The notes below the pieces were generated by a model. The model was not told where the DNA came from. It made no database searches and worked only from the letters and a program-made list of their open reading frames with translations. A stretch of DNA of 42,278 nt. Source: CAZAEL01 sp964484135. Its GTDB lineage: Bacteria > Elusimicrobiota > Elusimicrobia > FEN-1173. The stretch is taken from positions 1 to 42,278 of the forward strand of contig CAZAEL010000018.1 in assembly GCA_964484135.1 (NCBI GenBank), given 5' to 3'. This document shows, piece after piece, positions 39,669 through 42,278 of the stretch (the stretch's first letter is position 1; each line of letters begins with the position of its first letter). The translations under genes and the position numbers were made by a program.

Positions 39669-40747
39669 GGGTTGAAAACGTCAGCCTTCCTTCCGCCGCC
39701 CCGCGCCTTGGCCAGGACCCGCAGCGCGGCCTCCACCACGCGGTCCACGGAGATGTCGTTCATGCACCGGAAGTGAGACTCCGGGCAGGAATCGGTCCCG
39801 TGTAGGGAACAGGGCCGGCAGGACAGGCCGGCCGCCTCCACCACCTCGCTGCAGTCCTCCTCCGGAAAAAAACCGAAGGCCCGCACCGTGGGGCCGAACA
39901 CCGCCACCGTGGGCACGCCCAGGGCCGAAGCCACGTGCATGGCGCCGGAATCGTTGGTCAGGAAGAGGGAGCACCTCCGCACCAGGAGGATCAACTCCCG
40001 CACGGAGGTCTTCCCCGCGAAATTCCGGGCCGGCCCCCGCAAAGACGCCAGGACCTCCCCGGCCGCGGCCTCGTCCGCCCGCGACCCCACGACCACCGCG
40101 CGCAGGGGCAGGGACATCCCCGGCAACGGCGCGGCGGAGAGGCGGCGGATCAACTCATCCGCGGCCGCGGCGAAGCGGGCCGCGGGCCAGCGCTTGGTGC
40201 CGTGCAGGGCGCCCGGCGCCAACCCCAAAAAAGACCCCTCCCCCAGGGCCGGCCCTTCGTCCCCGGCGGGCACGAAAAGCCCGGGCCTGCGGTGGACCAC
40301 CGGGATGCCCGCGTCTTCCAGGCAACTCAAGTACCGCTCCGACACCTTTTGCGCCAGGGCCGGGGAATCCTTTTTGAACCACACCAGCCGCCGCCGCGCC
40401 CAGGCCCGCTTGTCGTAACGGAGCCGGTGCGGGGCCCCGGACAACCAGCCCCACAGGCGGGAACGGGGCGTGTCGTGCAAATCCACGTACAGGTCAAAGG
40501 CCCGGCGGCGGAGTTCCCGGGCCCATCCCCAGAACCCCCGGGACTCGAACTCCAAAACCTCGTCCACCGCCGGATGGCCGCGGAACAGGTCCGCGTACCG
40601 CCGCTTCACGAGCACGCTCACGCGGCCCCGGGGCCAGGCCGCCTTGAGGTTTTCCAGGACCGGCGCGGCGAGGACCGCGTCCCCCAAAGAAGACAGGCGC
40701 ACCGTCAGGATGGCCGGAGAGTCGGTCGCGAAAGAAAGCCCGGCCAC
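39665..40747 (-). CDS. ADP-heptose:LPS heptosyltransferase (GT9)
   Basis: A second GT9 protein, 360 aa from GTG 40747. ILTVRLSSLGDAVLAAPVL is the family N-terminus. FLTNDSGAMHVASALGVPTV is the donor motif, and LSCRPCSLHGTDSCPESHF the cysteine-rich segment near the end. The GTG lies 1 bp after the waaA stop and directly before the family start; the in-frame extension to 40885 falls inside waaA. Since the family adds the first heptose to Kdo (WaaC) or the second (WaaF), its position next to waaA would suit WaaC, but this is inference. Confidence 0.9.
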   Translation of the reverse strand: MAGLSFATDSPAILTVRLSSLGDAVLAAPVLENLKAAWPRGRVSVLVKRRYADLFRGHPAVDEVLEFESRGFWGWARELRRRAFDLYVDLHDTPRSRLWGWLSGAPHRLRYDKRAWARRRLVWFKKDSPALAQKVSERYLSCLEDAGIPVVHRRPGLFVPAGDEGPALGEGSFLGLAPGALHGTKRWPAARFAAAADELIRRLSAAPLPGMSLPLRAVVVGSRADEAAAGEVLASLRGPARNFAGKTSVRELILLVRRCSLFLTNDSGAMHVASALGVPTVAVFGPTVRAFGFFPEEDCSEVVEAAGLSCRPCSLHGTDSCPESHFRCMNDISVDRVVEAALRVLAKARGGGRKADVFNP

Positions 40748-40748
40748 G

Positions 40749-42032
40749 TCAGGAAAGTCCGCCGCGGCCCAGGACGTCCGCCAGGAGCGCCAGGTTCTTA
40801 TCCAACGCCCCGCCCTGGGATTCCGCCACCCGGCGGGCGGCCTCCCCCGCGCGCCGGGCCGCCTCCGGGTCCCGGAACCAGGCAAAAAGCCGTTCCTCCA
40901 ACGCCTTCCCGTCCGCCGCCCGAAAGGCGCCGCCCTCCCTCAAAAACAGGTCCACCATCTCCCGGAAATCCTTCATGTGGGGGCCGAAGGCCACGGGCAC
41001 GCCCCAGCGGGCCGGCTCCAGCGGGTTCTGGCCGCCCCGCTGCGGGATCAGGCTGCCGCCCACGAAGGCCCAGGTGGCGGCGCCGTAAATTTCGGGGAGC
41101 TCGCCCACGGTGTCCACCAGCAGGGCGTCGAAGGGCCCGCCCGAGGACGACAGGGCCGAACGCAGGCGGAAAGCGAACCCGGCCTGTTCCAGCCGCCGCG
41201 CCAGCTCCGGCACCCGGTCCACGTGGCGCGGGGCCAGGACCAGCTTGGCCGGGACGCCGCGTTGACGGAGCCCGCGGAACGCCTCCAGCAGGATCCCCTC
41301 TTCTCCCGCGTGGGTGCTGCCGCAGACCCACACCCGGTCGTCGGCGGAAAACCCGTACCGGCGCAGCAGGTCCGGACGGCGGGACAGGTCCGGCAGAGGG
41401 ACGTCGAACTTCAAATTGCCGGTGACGCGCAGCGCCGGCGCCGGCGCGCCGATCCGCCCGAAACGCTCGGCCTGGCCCGGGCTCTGGACGCCGATGGCGG
41501 CGAAGCCCTCCAGGAGCGGCCTCCAGAAAAACCGCAGGCGGCGGTAGGACCCGAAGGACCGGTCCGAAATCCGTCCGTTGACGAGGGCCAGGGGGACCCG
41601 GCGGGACCGGGCGGTCCGGATCCAATTGGGCCAGAGCTCGGTTTCCACCAGCACCAGCGCCCGGGGCCGCCAGGCGGACAGGAACCGGTTCACGCAAAAG
41701 GGCAGGTCCACGGGCGCCAGGCGGACCTCCTCGGCCAGCCCCAGGTCCTCGGCCAAACGTTTCCCGGCCACCGTGGTGGTGGTCAGGCACCGGCCCAGGC
41801 CGGGAAACCGCCGGCCCACCGCGCGCAGGAACGGCTCCACGGCGCGCACCTCTCCCACGGAAGCGGCGTGGACCCAGACGCGGCCCCTTTCCGCGGGCGG
41901 GGCCGGCGCCAGGGACAGGCCGAAGCGTTCCCCCAGCCCTTTCAGCGTCTTGACCAGCCCGAAGCGCCAGACAAAACCCAAAAAGACCAGGGGCCAGAGG
42001 AGCGCGACCAGGAAAGAATAGAGGGACAACAT
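40749..42032 (-). CDS. waaA: 3-deoxy-D-manno-octulosonic acid transferase (Kdo transferase)
   Basis: WaaA transfers Kdo from CMP-Kdo to lipid IVA at the inner membrane. The 427-aa protein has an N-terminal membrane anchor (about 3-22). The catalytic motif VHAASVGEVRA contains Glu61. LVETELWPNWI, GNLKFD, CGSTHAGEE, LAPRHVDR, and FVGGSLIPQRGGQNPLEPA are further family motifs. ATG 42032 overlaps the upstream stop (TGATG). The CMP-Kdo it uses would come from kdsA/kdsB in this window. Confidence 0.97.
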   Translation of the reverse strand: MLSLYSFLVALLWPLVFLGFVWRFGLVKTLKGLGERFGLSLAPAPPAERGRVWVHAASVGEVRAVEPFLRAVGRRFPGLGRCLTTTTVAGKRLAEDLGLAEEVRLAPVDLPFCVNRFLSAWRPRALVLVETELWPNWIRTARSRRVPLALVNGRISDRSFGSYRRLRFFWRPLLEGFAAIGVQSPGQAERFGRIGAPAPALRVTGNLKFDVPLPDLSRRPDLLRRYGFSADDRVWVCGSTHAGEEGILLEAFRGLRQRGVPAKLVLAPRHVDRVPELARRLEQAGFAFRLRSALSSSGGPFDALLVDTVGELPEIYGAATWAFVGGSLIPQRGGQNPLEPARWGVPVAFGPHMKDFREMVDLFLREGGAFRAADGKALEERLFAWFRDPEAARRAGEAARRVAESQGGALDKNLALLADVLGRGGLS

Positions 42033-42278
42033 CAGCGCGAAGGTTCCAGCAACCGTTCCGCCTGGCGGCGGGCCGCGTCCAGAGCGTCGCGGACCTTGTC
42101 CTCGGCCGACGATTCCTCCGGGCCGATCCACAGCGGTTCATGGTACGCCACCGCGTACCGCCCGAAGGGAAAGGGGATGAGGAAGCGGTCCCAGGACGAC
42201 AGCGCCTTGGCCGGGCCGCCGGCCCAGGCCACGGCCACGACGGGGGCGCCGGTCAGACGCGCGGCCGCCGCCACCCCC
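42032..42278 (-). CDS. DUF374 lysophospholipid acyltransferase-like protein, C-terminal part
   Basis: Only the last ~81 residues are in the window; the gene continues past base 42278. The visible LTGAPVVAVAWAGGPAKAL and SSWDRFLIPFPFGRYAVAYHEPL match the C-terminal part of DUF374 proteins. These belong to the LPLAT superfamily and often sit beside waaA. The stop overlaps the waaA start by one base. The catalytic HX4D part is not visible, so function is by family only. Confidence 0.8.
   Translation of the reverse strand, partial: GVAAAARLTGAPVVAVAWAGGPAKALSSWDRFLIPFPFGRYAVAYHEPLWIGPEESSAEDKVRDALDAARRQAERLLEPSR

Noticed and set aside
1..42278. tRNA, rRNA, insertion sequences, prophage genes, attachment sites
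   Set aside because: I looked for transposase, integrase and RNA-gene signatures and saw none; the window appears to be core chromosome.

Overview
The window is a 42.3 kb stretch of a high-GC (about two-thirds G+C by eye) bacterial chromosome. All 44 genes I can support lie on the minus strand, so the biology reads from high to low coordinates. It is diderm (LPS-making): Kdo synthesis and transfer, lipid A kinase and acyltransferase, heptose kinase, two heptosyltransferases, O-antigen ligase and LptA/B/C are all present. The order kdsB-pyrG-kdsA-lptC-lptA-lptB-hpf-ptsN-hprK-rapZ-PTS recalls Deltaproteobacteria and some candidate diderm phyla. CIRCE/HrcA control, HPr kinase and rapZ-yvcK adjacency recall Firmicutes-type arrangements. 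I do not assign a phylum.

Layout in transcription order. (1) 42278-30398: lipid A/core/O-antigen block with a partial DUF374 acyltransferase, waaA, heptosyltransferase, two GT4s, GT2, polysaccharide deacetylase, heptosyltransferase, lpxK, LpxL-like acyltransferase, GT4 and O-antigen ligase. (2) 30401-24854: a GT39-like membrane glycosyltransferase fused to a lipid-binding-like tail, an ICMT/PEMT-type methyltransferase, a DUF3108 exported protein, heptose-7-P kinase and kdsB. (3) 24857-19886: pyrG, kdsA, a zinc-ribbon membrane protein, lptC, lptA, lptB. (4) 19801-11122: hpf (with an in-frame stop) behind its own promoter and a folded leader, then ptsN, hprK, rapZ, yvcK, a full mannose-family PTS (EIIA, B, C, D), HPr and EI. 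(5) 11043-7095: lepA, lepB, hemW. (6) 6982-144: a consensus promoter and perfect CIRCE element driving hrcA-grpE-dnaK-dnaJ-rsmE and two small unknown genes.

Most junctions overlap by 1-4 bases (ATGA, GTGA or TGATG), suggesting long, translationally coupled operons. A minority are broken by 69-107 bp spacers built from degenerate 7- or 8-bp tandem repeats in two opposed arms. Genes after these spacers usually lack a clear Shine-Dalgarno sequence. One repeat module lies inside the lptC/lptA coding overlap. This repeat-spacer family, the folded hpf leader with its amber-interrupted gene, and a 61-nt element that buries the ribosome-binding site and start codon of the zinc-ribbon gene are the least explained parts of the window.
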